Shown here one piece after another: positions 24,109-33,326 of a DNA stretch of 64,000 nt (positions within the stretch are counted from its first letter, which is position 1; each line of letters starts with the position of its first letter). The notes beneath the pieces are model-generated. The model saw only the letters and a program-made list of their open reading frames with translations, was not told where the DNA came from and searched no databases. The stretch lies in assembly GCA_963714375.1 (NCBI GenBank), contig CAVQOG010000003.1, positions 248,001-312,000 of the forward strand, read 5' to 3'. The DNA is from UBA5794 sp963714375. GTDB taxonomy: Bacteria > Actinomycetota > Acidimicrobiia > Spongiisociales > UBA5794. The position numbers and the translations under genes are program-made.

Positions 24109-24984
24109 ATGACGCCGATATTGCGAACCAGGACCGCTCGGCCGAGCGACGTTGCCACGATCGCGGCGTTCACGACGGGAACGTTCGACTGGGGTGACTA
24201 CGTCCCCGAGTCAATAGCGGGATGGATCGATGATCAGTCCGGCTACGTGCTTGTCGCGACCGACGGACACGACGTGCCGGTGGCAATTGGACGGGCAGCA
24301 CTTCTGACACCACACGAGGCCTGGCTACACGCAGCACGGGTACATACCGATTGGCGCGGCCACGGTATCGCGAGCCAGATGGCGGTCGATCTCACCGATT
24401 GGGCGAGGGATCAGGGTGCGTTGGTTGCTCGGCTCTTGATCGAGGAGAACAACACAGCGTCGATCCGAAACATCAACAAGACTGCCTTCCGCAAAACGAC
24501 AGTCGTCCATCGTGGGTTTCGCACACTCAACCAACCAGCGCCGCGCCTCAACGGGAACGGTGGCGCGCGTCGGCGTTCTCCTCTCACCGCAAGAGAAGGC
24601 AACCGCGCCGACGCCGAGCTCATCGCGGCTGCCTGGTCGGCAAGTGAGGCAGGAAGGGCACTGCGCGGGCTCATCGCAGAGTCGTGGTCGTTCTATCGGA
24701 TGAGAGGATCCGATGTCGAGCGTGCAGCGCGAGAGGCTCGGCTGTGGGAGATCGGAAGCGCGTGGGCCATCACCTCTGAGGACGACGGATGGTTCAACGT
24801 TCTGATGCTCGATACCTCGCCGTCTGATGCTCCCGACGTGGTTCGCGCCTTGGTTGACCTCGCGAACGATCGCGGTGCCTCCGAGTTCAGCGCATGGGCC
24901 GCAGACTGTGCATGGCTCGTCGAGGCGCTCCGAACCGCAGGTTGCGAAACCGAACCGAGCGGCATCTACGCCCAATCCCTGTGA
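24109..24984 (+). CDS. GNAT-family acetyltransferase
   Basis: A 291-residue protein whose N-terminal half is a GNAT domain. ARVHTDWRGHGIASQMAVDL is the acetyl-CoA loop and IEENNTASIRNINKTAFRK the C-terminal part of the fold. The second half (about 165-290) looks like a degenerate second GNAT fold. No substrate can be inferred. The ATG at 24109 is chosen because the longer frame reads through repeat copy A and the E1 gene. Confidence 0.8.
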   Translation: MTPILRTRTARPSDVATIAAFTTGTFDWGDYVPESIAGWIDDQSGYVLVATDGHDVPVAIGRAALLTPHEAWLHAARVHTDWRGHGIASQMAVDLTDWARDQGALVARLLIEENNTASIRNINKTAFRKTTVVHRGFRTLNQPAPRLNGNGGARRRSPLTAREGNRADAELIAAAWSASEAGRALRGLIAESWSFYRMRGSDVERAAREARLWEIGSAWAITSEDDGWFNVLMLDTSPSDAPDVVRALVDLANDRGASEFSAWAADCAWLVEALRTAGCETEPSGIYAQSL

Positions 24985-25044
24985 CTTCTGGTCGATCAAA
25001 GGCTGTCTGGAATCAGTAATCGGGACCGCGAAGCGGGATCCTTG

Positions 25045-25063
25045 GAGTCCAGCACCTGGACTC
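25045..25063. terminator. Terminator-like hairpin between convergent genes
   Basis: GAGTCCAG-CAC-CTGGACTC is a perfect 8-bp stem with a 3-base loop, between the acetyltransferase gene (ending 24984) and glcF (ending 25081). A weaker GC stem precedes it at about 25024-25040. There is no T-run. Confidence 0.6.
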
Positions 25064-25064
25064 T

Positions 25065-25099
25065 GGTCATCGGTCATCGGTCATCGGTCATCGGTCATC
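25065..25099. repeat. Heptanucleotide tandem repeat, five GGTCATC units
   Basis: Five exact copies of GGTCATC. The last units lie inside the 3' end of glcF and supply its final codons and stop. The same unit recurs at 28894-28914 and, inverted, at 36624-36658. Confidence 0.9.
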
Positions 25100-26295
25100 C
25101 GATCCCGATACACCTCGATCGGATGCAAAATTCTGTGTTGGTCGTTGAGGAAGCGCCGAAGTTGCATCTCGCAACCCGCGTTTGCTGACACGACCGTTGT
25201 GATCCCCGAATCCGTGATCCGATCAGCCTTTGCCCTGCCGAGCTGCTCCGATATTTCGGGATACTCGATCTGGTACACGCCAGCCGCCCCACAGCATTGG
25301 CCACCGCGATCGATCGCAACCGGCGTGAACCCGGCCGCAGCGATGACGGCATCCACAGCGCTGGCTGCGCGCTGTCCATGCTCAAGATGGCAAGGATCCT
25401 GTATTCCGATTGTGCGACCGGACGCGGGGTAGGACTGAAGTCGACCGTCGGAGACAGCAGCGGCCACAACCTCGTTGACGTCGCGGACCTTGGCGGCGAC
25501 CCCGGTGCCATCCTCGCCATATCGGCCATATGACTTGAGGTGAGCCCCGCACCCAGCGACATCGGTCACGATGATATCGGCCGAGGCAAACGCCTTGATG
25601 TTCCGGTTGGCCATCGATCGAGCATCAGCGGCAAATCCGCCATGTGATGCAAGTGCGCCACAACAGGTCTGACTGAGGGGGGCTTCGACTCGATATCCAG
25701 CGGCCACAAGAACCTCAATCGTTGCCTTGTGCACATCGCTGAACCAGACATCCGCCACGCACCCTGACAGCAAGATCGCGACGTCACCTGAGGGGCTCCC
25801 CCATCGTCCACCTCCGGTGGTTCGCACCGGAAGCGCAATCGGGCGCAGACCCCTCGTTTGGGCTCCGACGACCGGGAGACGGGCAAGGAGGCCGATACGC
25901 CTCAACAGCACGGCACCGATCGTTGCGAGTCTCAATAGGAACCGCGAACGGAGCACTGTCACAAGCAACAACCGTCGGATCCGATCCCCTCGCGCTGGCA
26001 CCTGAGCGATGACCTCGGCTCTCGATGCTTCCATGACCTCGCCGAACGGAACCATCGAGGGACACGCTGTCTCACACGCTCGACACTGCAGGCAGAACGA
26101 CATCATGTCGGCAAAGCGCTGATCGGCATTCATGCCGTGGGACGCGACCGCCTTCATGGCTGTAAGCCGACCCCGCGGCGATGCTGTTTCGTCGCCCGTG
26201 AGGCGGAACGTTGGACAGACGGGGAGGCACAGCCCGCACGTGACGCACGAATCCAGGGCCTCCATGCGAGGCGGCTGGTCCGTGACCCACCCCAT
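25081..26295 (-). CDS. glcF: Glycolate oxidase iron-sulfur subunit
   Basis: A 404-residue protein with two 4Fe-4S ferredoxin-type clusters (CVTCGLCLPVCP and CLQCRACETACP) and two C-terminal CCG-type domains (QTCCGALASHGG, GQCCGAAGVYQ). It passes electrons from the flavoprotein GlcD/GlcE to the respiratory chain. The start is the ATG at 26295, overlapping the glcE stop (TGATG) and preceded by AGGAGGT. The last residues (MTDDR) and the stop are made of GATGACC repeat units, a sign that the repeat has spread into the gene end. Confidence 0.9.
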   Translation of the reverse strand: MGWVTDQPPRMEALDSCVTCGLCLPVCPTFRLTGDETASPRGRLTAMKAVASHGMNADQRFADMMSFCLQCRACETACPSMVPFGEVMEASRAEVIAQVPARGDRIRRLLLVTVLRSRFLLRLATIGAVLLRRIGLLARLPVVGAQTRGLRPIALPVRTTGGGRWGSPSGDVAILLSGCVADVWFSDVHKATIEVLVAAGYRVEAPLSQTCCGALASHGGFAADARSMANRNIKAFASADIIVTDVAGCGAHLKSYGRYGEDGTGVAAKVRDVNEVVAAAVSDGRLQSYPASGRTIGIQDPCHLEHGQRAASAVDAVIAAAGFTPVAIDRGGQCCGAAGVYQIEYPEISEQLGRAKADRITDSGITTVVSANAGCEMQLRRFLNDQHRILHPIEVYRDRMTDDR

Positions 26296-27419
26296 CACAG
26301 ACCTCCTGGGAGTTTGCCTGGGTTGCAAATGCCGGACGGATCGAACAGTTGCTTCAGACGCCTTTGGATTGATATCGTCGACGGTGCGGTACCCCACGGA
26401 TCGACCCCGGGTAGCAAGCCGCTTGACTTGAGAACAACCGCTGTCCCCCCGAGGCTTTCGACATCCATTCGCAACCCGTTGAACTGATCAGTCGTGATTC
26501 TGCTCCAGCCGGCCTCGATGATTCCAACACCGTGCTGCGCGATGAAGCGGTCAGGTTCTCGATCAGTCACGAGTCTGCGAGCAGCCGCAAGCGTCTTGGG
26601 TGCGACGCGTACTGAGACCAACACAGGCTCACCGATCACCGAGGGAAGCGAAGCCCCATCGTCGATCTGGCCACCAATGGACGCGGCCTGGATGGAGATA
26701 TCTTCGACCGAACCCTCGAGGGCGACATACGATCCCGTGTCAGATTCGACAACTGCAAACGGTCGGTAGAGCTGTTCATACGCGGCCGCGGCGTCATCAA
26801 CCCTGACAACCGACCGTTGCTTTGGAAGGGGCCACAGCTTCAGACACACCGATGTGATGAAACCGAGACTTCCGAGCGATCCCGTCATCAAACGTGGCAG
26901 ATCGTAACCGGTGACGTTCTTGACAAGGCGACCGCCGCCACGCACGACCTTGCCATAACCGGTCGCTAAGGTGACCTCAAGCACTCGGTCCCGAGTTGGG
27001 CCGTACTTCAGACGCCCGTAGCCGGATGCTCCCTCCGCAACGATGCCGCCAATCGTTCGTTGCGGATCACCAGTGGGGAGCAACGACGTTTGCCCCCCTG
27101 CGTTCAACATCGACTCGAGTTGGCCGACGCTCATTCCGGATCCGACAACGATCGTGAGGTCCTCCACGGGCCAGTCGATGACCTCAGCCATGTTGGAAGA
27201 CAGCATTCCGATCGTGTAAGTGCGAGACCCTCCGACCTCATCACGCGTTCCGGCTCCCCGGAATCCAACACTGAGGTTCTCCGCGGCAGCTGCAGCGAGG
27301 AGGGTTGCTGCCTGCTCAACGGTCGCGGGTGCAACCGTCGCCACATCGCAGAGTCCCCGGATCGGCGGGGAAAGACCGGCTGCTCGAAACGCACCCATCA
27401 CTGGAGATGGGAGAGTCAT
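26295..27419 (-). CDS. glcE: Glycolate oxidase FAD-binding subunit
   Basis: A 374-residue FAD_binding_4 protein, shorter than GlcD as expected for GlcE. GFRGAGTRDEVGG and PTGDPQRTIGGIVAEGASGYG form the FAD site, and NVTGYDLPRLMTGSLGSLGF is typical. With GlcD it oxidises glycolate, or a related 2-hydroxyacid, to glyoxylate. It overlaps glcD by ATGA and glcF by TGATG, a tightly coupled glcDEF operon in the usual order. Confidence 0.9.
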   Translation of the reverse strand: MTLPSPVMGAFRAAGLSPPIRGLCDVATVAPATVEQAATLLAAAAAENLSVGFRGAGTRDEVGGSRTYTIGMLSSNMAEVIDWPVEDLTIVVGSGMSVGQLESMLNAGGQTSLLPTGDPQRTIGGIVAEGASGYGRLKYGPTRDRVLEVTLATGYGKVVRGGGRLVKNVTGYDLPRLMTGSLGSLGFITSVCLKLWPLPKQRSVVRVDDAAAAYEQLYRPFAVVESDTGSYVALEGSVEDISIQAASIGGQIDDGASLPSVIGEPVLVSVRVAPKTLAAARRLVTDREPDRFIAQHGVGIIEAGWSRITTDQFNGLRMDVESLGGTAVVLKSSGLLPGVDPWGTAPSTISIQRRLKQLFDPSGICNPGKLPGGL

Positions 27420-28822
27420 GTGAGTCTCGCTCCCGAGGCATCAAAGCATCTCGATCCAGATGGCAGCACCTTGCCCGGATTCATGATCCGTTGCGGATCG
27501 AAGGCATCTCGGATCCTCGCCTGGGCATCAAGATCGGCCTCATTGAACACAAGCGGCATCAGATCACGCTTTTCGATACCGATTCCGTGCTCTCCAGAAA
27601 GCGTTCCGCCTGCCTCGATGGAGACGCGAACCATTTCATCGGCTGCTGCCCGGACCCGCTCAAGCATGCCGGGTTCGTTGGCATTGAACGCCACGAGAGG
27701 GTGGAGGTTGCCGTCCCCGGCGTGAAAAACGTTGAGCATCTCGACGCCATATCGCTCCCCAATCTCGTAGACCTGTGCCAACACCTCGACGAGGCGAGTT
27801 CTCGGGACAACGGTGTCGTGGAGGTAGTAGTCGGGAGCCTTCTGCGAAACGGCGCCGAAGGCGGACTTGCGGCCTTTCCACAGCAGAGCACGCTCGTGGG
27901 TGTCAGTGGCAATCCGAATTGAAGCGGCATTGTTGGACTGCGCGATCGACTCGATCAGGGATGTTGCATCCTCCACTGATTGGTCGGTTCCCGTGACCTC
28001 GGCGAGCAGTACCGCTGCGACATTTGTCGGATAGCCGGCGTGTACAAAAGCTTCGACTGCCTCAACCATCGGACGGTCCATCATCTCAAGCGCAGCAGGG
28101 ATCGAGCCTGAGGCGATGATGTTCGACACGGTCTCGGCGGCATCCTCGATCGTTGGAAATCCAATAAGGAGAGTCGCGACATTGGGAGGGTTCTGCATCA
28201 ATCGGACGAGAACCCTCGTAACGATCCCGAGCGTTCCCTCGGATCCAACGACTACGGAACGCAGATCAAGTCCTGGCAGATCGGGGGCTTCGCTTCCGAC
28301 AATGACGATGTCGCCATCAGCCGTCACAAATTCAGCAGCGAGAATGTGGGCGACGGTGGTGCCGTCGGCGAGACAGTGAGGACCCCCCGCATTGGTTCCG
28401 ACGTTGCCACCGATCGTGCTTGCCTGCTGGGACGAAGGATCGGGTGCAAAGTGCAGCCCTCGGTCGGCGATGCTCATCGAAAGATCGAGGTTGATCAGCC
28501 CGGGTCCGACCCACGCGGTCCGTCCGATTTCGTCCACTTCATAGATGTCATTCATGCGTGTCAGGACAATCAGCAGCCCGGGTTCGATGGGAACAGCCCC
28601 GCCAGCCAGCCCGGTCCCTGCACCACGGGGCACGATCGGGATCCCATGTGTCAGAGCGACCTTCACGCACGCTGCGACCTCGGCCGATGTCTCGGGCAGG
28701 ACGGCTGCGACGACCGGACCACTCGTGACGCCCGAGTCCTTGGCAAACACCGCAAGGTCAAGAGGGTGATGCCTTACGCGTTCGGGACCAAGCAACGCGA
28801 CGAGTTCGTCGATCAGGGACAT
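27416..28822 (-). CDS. glcD: Glycolate oxidase catalytic FAD subunit
   Basis: A 468-residue flavoprotein of the FAD-linked oxidase family. FAD motifs PRGAGTGLAGGAVPIEPG and STIGGNVGTNAGGPHCLADG, and the C-terminal SGEHGIGIEKRDL, are complete. D-lactate or D-2-hydroxyglutarate dehydrogenases share this fold, but the adjacent glcE and glcF make glycolate oxidase by far the best call. It is the first gene of the operon; its promoter must lie in the region that also holds the heptanucleotide tract at 28873-28942. Confidence 0.92.
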   Translation of the reverse strand: MSLIDELVALLGPERVRHHPLDLAVFAKDSGVTSGPVVAAVLPETSAEVAACVKVALTHGIPIVPRGAGTGLAGGAVPIEPGLLIVLTRMNDIYEVDEIGRTAWVGPGLINLDLSMSIADRGLHFAPDPSSQQASTIGGNVGTNAGGPHCLADGTTVAHILAAEFVTADGDIVIVGSEAPDLPGLDLRSVVVGSEGTLGIVTRVLVRLMQNPPNVATLLIGFPTIEDAAETVSNIIASGSIPAALEMMDRPMVEAVEAFVHAGYPTNVAAVLLAEVTGTDQSVEDATSLIESIAQSNNAASIRIATDTHERALLWKGRKSAFGAVSQKAPDYYLHDTVVPRTRLVEVLAQVYEIGERYGVEMLNVFHAGDGNLHPLVAFNANEPGMLERVRAAADEMVRVSIEAGGTLSGEHGIGIEKRDLMPLVFNEADLDAQARIRDAFDPQRIMNPGKVLPSGSRCFDASGARLT

Positions 28823-28872
28823 TCGCTCGGTTTCATAGGCAAGGTTTCAGATTAGGTCAGACATTGGACCAC

Positions 28873-28942
28873 GGACATCAGACGTCGGACATCGGTCATC
28901 GGTCATCGGTCATCGGACGTCGGACGTCGGACGTCGGATATC
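28873..28942. repeat. Ten consecutive heptanucleotide repeat units
   Basis: Units in order: GGACATC, AGACGTC, GGACATC, three GGTCATC, three GGACGTC, GGATATC. All keep a 7-base phase and the pattern RG-[AT]-C-R-T-C with few exceptions. The tract lies between the divergent glcD and NifU-N-like genes. Confidence 0.9.
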
Positions 28943-28976
28943 GGTACTCTTGGGCCAGCTACCAAGGAGTCCGGCA

Positions 28977-29228
28977 ATGGGCGTCACCGTCGAGAACACC
29001 CCGAATCCGAGGGCCATGAAGTTCACTCTCGGTGTGCCGGTTGGTGGGCCCGCCACATTCACCGATGCAGCGACCGCCGATGCCAGGATCGTGCCCGTCC
29101 TCGAAATCGACGGTGTCACATCCGTGTTCATGACCGCCAACTTCATCACCGTGACGCGCTCTGAGACAGCAAGGTGGGATGATCTGACCGATCAGGTCGT
29201 CACGGCGTTAACGGAAAACTTCGGATAG
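28977..29228 (+). CDS. NifU N-terminal-domain (Nfu_N) protein
   Basis: An 83-residue protein consisting of the Nfu N-terminal domain. The signature NTPNPRAMKFTLG is at residues 7-19, with DGVTSVFMTANFITVTR later. In full-length Nfu proteins a C-terminal CxxC domain carries the Fe-S cluster; here that part is absent, so a stand-alone accessory or regulatory role in Fe-S handling is likely. AAGGAG before ATG 28977 fixes the start. The following 131 bp (29229-29359) contain GC-rich partial hairpins only. Confidence 0.85.
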   Translation: MGVTVENTPNPRAMKFTLGVPVGGPATFTDAATADARIVPVLEIDGVTSVFMTANFITVTRSETARWDDLTDQVVTALTENFG

Positions 29229-29359
29229 GGCTGGAAGCCTCCGAGCACCGTCCTCCAGCACGCCACAAACCAAGCTTTGCGCACTCTCGTGGTCGCCGGC
29301 TCCCCGGCCCGCTGATCCGACTACGTCGGATCCGTCCCCCTGAAGGGAGGACGCGATTG

Positions 29360-30016
29360 CTAGGGAAGCGGAACCACGATTGGGAGGCTGTTCACCAGCC
29401 AGTGCCCACTGCTGTTGATCAGTGTCAGAGTGACAGCGCTCACGGAGTCTCGGATGAAGCCGCCTTCCTCGGCATGGACCGACCGAAACGCAACCGACAC
29501 CTCAAGTCCATCGTCGACCTCCGTGATCTCGAACGCTCGTGCCCATTCAACAAACGCATCTCCTTCGGTCGCCCCATGGTGCGGAAGCTCAGCGGCGAGG
29601 TCCGCAGTTGACAACGCCGCCTCGAGACTTGCCAACGTTTCGGGTGAACCGTCCCTCGTGAAGTAGTCCGTCACGAACCACTCGGCAATCAGCACCGGCA
29701 CATCCATGTCAACGAGTCCAGAATCCCCAACATCGGCCATCAAATCGGCTTCGCTCACTCCCCCGATCGGATCATCGACAACCACTGCGGCTGCAGGTTC
29801 GGGATCAACAACCGCAGGTGCTACCGATGGTGGAACCGTGACAGGAAGTGGGGCTGCCACGGATGCCGCCGGTGATCCGAGTAGACGTGCACCAAGAAAC
29901 ACGATGACAATGGCCGCGATCGCGGCTCCGGCGATGTACAACCGTCGGTCTGCCGAGGGCTCTGAATCGGCCACAAGGTTCGACCAGGGGATCTGTTCGT
30001 ATTCCTCTGCTTCCAT
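29360..30016 (-). CDS. Single-pass membrane protein, unknown
   Basis: A 218-residue protein with a short cytoplasmic start, one membrane helix (about 26-45), an Ala/Pro/Val-rich linker (50-85) and an extracytoplasmic domain of about 130 residues. That domain ends in SGHWLVNSLPIVVPLP, resembling the end of NTF2-like or conjugation-type (TcpC-like) periplasmic folds; this is only an impression. GGGAGG fits ATG 30016 better than the GTG two codons earlier. It follows the LysM gene by five bases, so both may act at the cell wall. Confidence 0.7.
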   Translation of the reverse strand: MEAEEYEQIPWSNLVADSEPSADRRLYIAGAAIAAIVIVFLGARLLGSPAASVAAPLPVTVPPSVAPAVVDPEPAAAVVVDDPIGGVSEADLMADVGDSGLVDMDVPVLIAEWFVTDYFTRDGSPETLASLEAALSTADLAAELPHHGATEGDAFVEWARAFEITEVDDGLEVSVAFRSVHAEEGGFIRDSVSAVTLTLINSSGHWLVNSLPIVVPLP

Positions 30017-30021
30017 ATTCA

Positions 30022-30567
30022 CTACCTCCCGGGTAGGGCAAGGGCTTGGCCGGGGAAGATCAGATGGGGGTTCGGACCGATGACTTCGCGGTTCAGGTCA
30101 TAGATGGAGCGCCACAGGTCACTCGTCGCCGAGCCGGACGATGGCAGGCCATTGGCAGTGAGAAGCGACCGAGCGATCTTCCACAGGCAATCACCTGGTG
30201 CAACAACGTACGTTCCGTGGGTGGATCGAGCTGCAGTGCCAGAGAGCATGGTTGATTCCGATGACATCAGCGTACGAAGCGTCATGGCGGCTTCCGATGG
30301 CTCTCGGAACTGTTCGACTTGGACGATCGTGCGGTGCTGTTGGGGAACGACGGATGCGCCGACAGGAGCAGCTCTCCACAACATGATGACGAACATCGCT
30401 CCGACCACGGTCGCGACCAACTTCGCCGAAATCGCGTGGCGTGGGCGTGGTCTGGCGACGATTGCCTGCCCCAGGACCCAGATTCGGTCGCCAACAACCC
30501 ACACACCGAACACGGTGAGGACCGCGGCGAGGTAGAGGGTTGCCGGTTCGATGGGTTGGGATGCCAT
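30022..30567 (-). CDS. Membrane-anchored LysM-domain protein
   Basis: A 181-residue protein with two hydrophobic segments (about 10-30 and 45-65) and a C-terminal LysM domain (about 118-180). That domain starts YVVAPGDCLWKIARSLL and ends NPHLIFPGQALALP. LysM binds N-acetylglucosamine chains of peptidoglycan, so this is a cell-wall-facing protein. The start ATG 30567 is chosen because upstream residues are low-complexity and unlike a protein start. It is probably co-transcribed with the next gene at 29360-30016. Confidence 0.8.
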   Translation of the reverse strand: MASQPIEPATLYLAAVLTVFGVWVVGDRIWVLGQAIVARPRPRHAISAKLVATVVGAMFVIMLWRAAPVGASVVPQQHRTIVQVEQFREPSEAAMTLRTLMSSESTMLSGTAARSTHGTYVVAPGDCLWKIARSLLTANGLPSSGSATSDLWRSIYDLNREVIGPNPHLIFPGQALALPGR

Positions 30568-30678
30568 GAACTCACGGTGCCAAATCGCGGGCACCGGTTC
30601 AAGACCCCTGTTCAGAACACCAGTACCTGGAGATTGAGCGGCACCCACGACTCGGTGGTCTGTTCCCACCGCTCACCA

Positions 30679-31680
30679 TCAACCGCCGATGTAGCTCATC
30701 TCAACCTTGGGGTCGTTGATCGCGACGCCACCTCGGAGTTCGGAGTAGCGGTCATCCCTTGTGGTCCACGTGGAAGCAAAGATCTCTGCGAGTTCTTTGT
30801 CGGACGCGCCCTGTCGCATGGGGCCCCGCAGATCGGTTCCTGAGCCAGCGAACAGACACGTATAAAGGCTTCCCTCCGCAGACAACCGAAGGCGAGTGCA
30901 CCCTCCACAGAACGGTTGACTGACCGACGCGATCAGGCCAATTTCGCCCTCACTGTCCACGTATCGCCACCGCTTGGCAACCTCGCCCGGATACCGCGCT
31001 TCGATCGGTTCGATGGGCCACTCAGCATGGATCGTTTCGGCGACCTGTGCCGCTGTCACGACGTCGTCGAGCACCCATTGGTTTGTGGTTCCGACATCCA
31101 TGTACTCGATGAACCGCAGAATGTGCGGCGTTCCTCGGAAGTACTCGGCAAGCGGGAGGATCTGATCCTCATTCCAACCCCTGCGCAGAACGGTGTTGAT
31201 CTTGATCGGCCCGAGCCCGGACCCTAAAGCGTCCTCAATCGCCCTCAGAACGACGGAGACATCGACATCGGTGTCGATCAGTTTCTTGAACACTTCATCG
31301 TCGATGGCATCGAGGCTGATTGTGACACGCTTCAAACCAGCCGCAACAAGACCGTCTGCCATTTTCGACAATTGGAGTGCGTTGGTCGTCATCGCAAGGT
31401 CGTTGACACCCTCGGTCGCGGCAAGCATTGACACCAGCGTCTCGATCTCGCGCCGCAACAGGGGCTCACCCCCAGTGAGGCGCACCTTCGTCACGCCGAG
31501 TCCAACGGCAATCCCGGCGAGGCGAGCTATCTCGTCGTAGGTGAGAACATCTGACCGATCGAGGTAGCTGTGATGGTCGTAGACCTCGCGAGGCATGCAA
31601 TACACACACCGAAAGCTGCAACGATCCGTCACAGAGATCCTCAGATCCCTCATCGGTCGAGAGAGTGTGTCGTTCACCAT
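30679..31680 (-). CDS. moaA: GTP 3',8-cyclase (molybdenum cofactor biosynthesis)
   Basis: A 333-residue radical SAM enzyme for the first step of molybdopterin synthesis. The SAM cluster motif is TDRCSFRCVYC near the N-terminus and the second cluster is held by CGGCTRLRLSAEGSLYTC near the C-terminus. The chain ends in a double glycine (SYIGG), which MoaA needs for activity. ATG 31680 is used; a TTG two codons earlier is possible. No other moa gene is in the window. Repeat copy B lies immediately upstream. Confidence 0.95.
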   Translation of the reverse strand: MVNDTLSRPMRDLRISVTDRCSFRCVYCMPREVYDHHSYLDRSDVLTYDEIARLAGIAVGLGVTKVRLTGGEPLLRREIETLVSMLAATEGVNDLAMTTNALQLSKMADGLVAAGLKRVTISLDAIDDEVFKKLIDTDVDVSVVLRAIEDALGSGLGPIKINTVLRRGWNEDQILPLAEYFRGTPHILRFIEYMDVGTTNQWVLDDVVTAAQVAETIHAEWPIEPIEARYPGEVAKRWRYVDSEGEIGLIASVSQPFCGGCTRLRLSAEGSLYTCLFAGSGTDLRGPMRQGASDKELAEIFASTWTTRDDRYSELRGGVAINDPKVEMSYIGG

Positions 31681-31717
31681 GCCCAAAAGCTAGCGGGGGT
31701 TGCGAGTACCGCGCCCG

Positions 31718-31772
31718 TCGTTCTGTGGGCTGTGACCTACCGAAAACCGTGTGTTCATACCCTGGGTACACG
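31718..31772 (-). repeat. Dispersed 55-bp hairpin repeat, copy B
   Basis: On the minus strand: GTGTACCCAGGGTATGAAC, an imperfect inner stem with loop TTTT, then CACAGCCCACAGAACG. It fills the gap between the folK-folE fusion and moaA. Confidence 0.75.
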
Positions 31773-31790
31773 TTCTTTGGGTACGCGCCG

Positions 31791-32909
31791 TCATGTGACG
31801 AGGGCCAAGAACTCGGAGCGGGTGCGGGCATCGGATCTGAACGTACCCCGCATTGAACTTGTCACCATGTTCGATTCCTGCTTTTGGACACCGCGCATCA
31901 TCATGCAGAGATGCTTGCCCTCCATGACGACGCCGACGCCGTGTGGGTCGAGGATGTCTGAAAGGGCGTCTGCCACCTGATTCGTCAGCCGTTCCTGCAC
32001 CTGAAGACGTCGCGCGTACACATCAACGATTCGTGCGATCTTCGACAATCCGATGATCTTCCCTTTCGGGAGGTAGGCCACGGTCGCCTTTCCGAAGAAC
32101 GGGAGCATGTGGTGTTCACACATCGAGTAGAACTCGACATCACGCACCACGACCATCTCCTCAGCCCCTTCGGCATCGAAGATCGCATCGTTGACCACCT
32201 CATCCAGTGACGTGGTGTATCCACTCGTCAGGAAGTCCAACGCCTTCGCTACTCGCAGCGGCGTACGCTGCAGTCCTTCTCGTTCCGGATCCTCGCCGAT
32301 CTCGACGAGTTGGGACCGCACCAGTTCCTCCAACCGTGGGGCGTACACCTCAGCGGAGTCATCGAATCCCGCCGAACGCGTCACATATGGTGTGCTGAAT
32401 TCACGGGTCTTCGAAGGCGAGATCTCGTCGTTCGACTCGACCATGTCGTCTGCGATCGAACGAGCGGTTCTCCCAGACGTTGGGTGAACCCAATCAGGTG
32501 CGACATCGGCGACGGGGATCGCGACGTGTTTGTGGAGTTCCATCGCGGGATCCGGGATCGACCAGTCGTCGAATTCCTTCGCCAGATCACCGTAGAACAC
32601 GATGTCAAGGTCGATGGTTCGCGGTTCATTCGGGTCGTCCGTGCGCACCCTTCCAAGTTCATCTTCGATGCCGTGCAGTGTCGTACGCAGATCTTCAGGG
32701 TCAAGCGAAGTCGTGATGAGAACTGCTGCGTTGTAGAAGTCCGGAGCGTTCGGGTCGTCACCAACGGCAACGGTGTCGAAGCAGGCACTGACCTGCTCCA
32801 CCGTCACGTTCGGTGTTCTCCGGAGATGGCGTATGGCCTCGGGAAGGCAACGGTCGCGGTCGACGTTTGATCCAGCGAGCAAGACTGCCTTGACGTTGTG
32901 ATCTGGCAC
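31791..32909 (-). CDS. Fusion of HPPK (FolK) and GTP cyclohydrolase I (FolE)
   Basis: A 372-residue bifunctional protein. Residues about 5-150 are 6-hydroxymethyl-dihydropterin pyrophosphokinase (LLAGSNVDRDRCLPEAIRHL, RTDDPNEPRTIDLDIVFY). Residues about 185-372 are GTP cyclohydrolase I, with the zinc site MCEHHMLPFFGKATVAYLP and KHLCMMMRGVQKQ. It joins the first enzyme of the pterin branch to the kinase two steps later. GTG 32909 with AAAGGG in front is preferred over the longer frame. It follows folB by 22 bases. A frameshift artefact is unlikely because both halves and the linker read cleanly. Confidence 0.93.
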   Translation of the reverse strand: MPDHNVKAVLLAGSNVDRDRCLPEAIRHLRRTPNVTVEQVSACFDTVAVGDDPNAPDFYNAAVLITTSLDPEDLRTTLHGIEDELGRVRTDDPNEPRTIDLDIVFYGDLAKEFDDWSIPDPAMELHKHVAIPVADVAPDWVHPTSGRTARSIADDMVESNDEISPSKTREFSTPYVTRSAGFDDSAEVYAPRLEELVRSQLVEIGEDPEREGLQRTPLRVAKALDFLTSGYTTSLDEVVNDAIFDAEGAEEMVVVRDVEFYSMCEHHMLPFFGKATVAYLPKGKIIGLSKIARIVDVYARRLQVQERLTNQVADALSDILDPHGVGVVMEGKHLCMMMRGVQKQESNMVTSSMRGTFRSDARTRSEFLALVT

Positions 32910-32931
32910 GGTGTCCCTTTCGATTCGTGAA

Positions 32932-33303
32932 CTACTCAACGCGCGAACGGGTAATCCTGATTCCCACTGATCGCGCGAATCGAAGCGCACCTGGCTTCTC
33001 GACCGAGATGGTCACGGTCTTGACGCGAGCATCTGCGAGGCAAATGTCAGCGAGTTCTTGCACCAAACGCTCGACCAACATCGGTTCTCCTGCCTCGACG
33101 TGGGCAATCATCTGCTTGGTGATGGTGCGGTAATTGACGGCATCTCCGATGTCGTCGGACGCCGCGGCCGAGCGGGTGTCGGCAAAGAGCACTGCGTTGA
33201 CAAGGATTTCCTGTTGTGTGGTCCGCTCATCGGGGTTTATCCCAATGATGCCGCTGATCGAAAGGTCCTTGATCAGGATCTGATCGAGATGGTTGGTCTC
33301 CAT
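32932..33303 (-). CDS. folB: Dihydroneopterin aldolase
   Basis: A 123-residue FolB. DQILIKDLSISGIIGINPDER at the start and SVEKPGALRFARSVGI at the end are typical, as is VNYRTITKQMIAHVEAGEPMLVERLVQELAD around the catalytic region. It turns 7,8-dihydroneopterin into the hydroxymethyl-pterin used by FolK. The GTG at 33327, overlapping the upstream stop, is an alternative start that adds eight residues. It lies between the SDR reductase and the folK-folE fusion in one operon. Confidence 0.92.
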   Translation of the reverse strand: METNHLDQILIKDLSISGIIGINPDERTTQQEILVNAVLFADTRSAAASDDIGDAVNYRTITKQMIAHVEAGEPMLVERLVQELADICLADARVKTVTISVEKPGALRFARSVGIRITRSRVE

Positions 33304-33326
33304 CGCTGGAAGGCTACCGGTCACCA

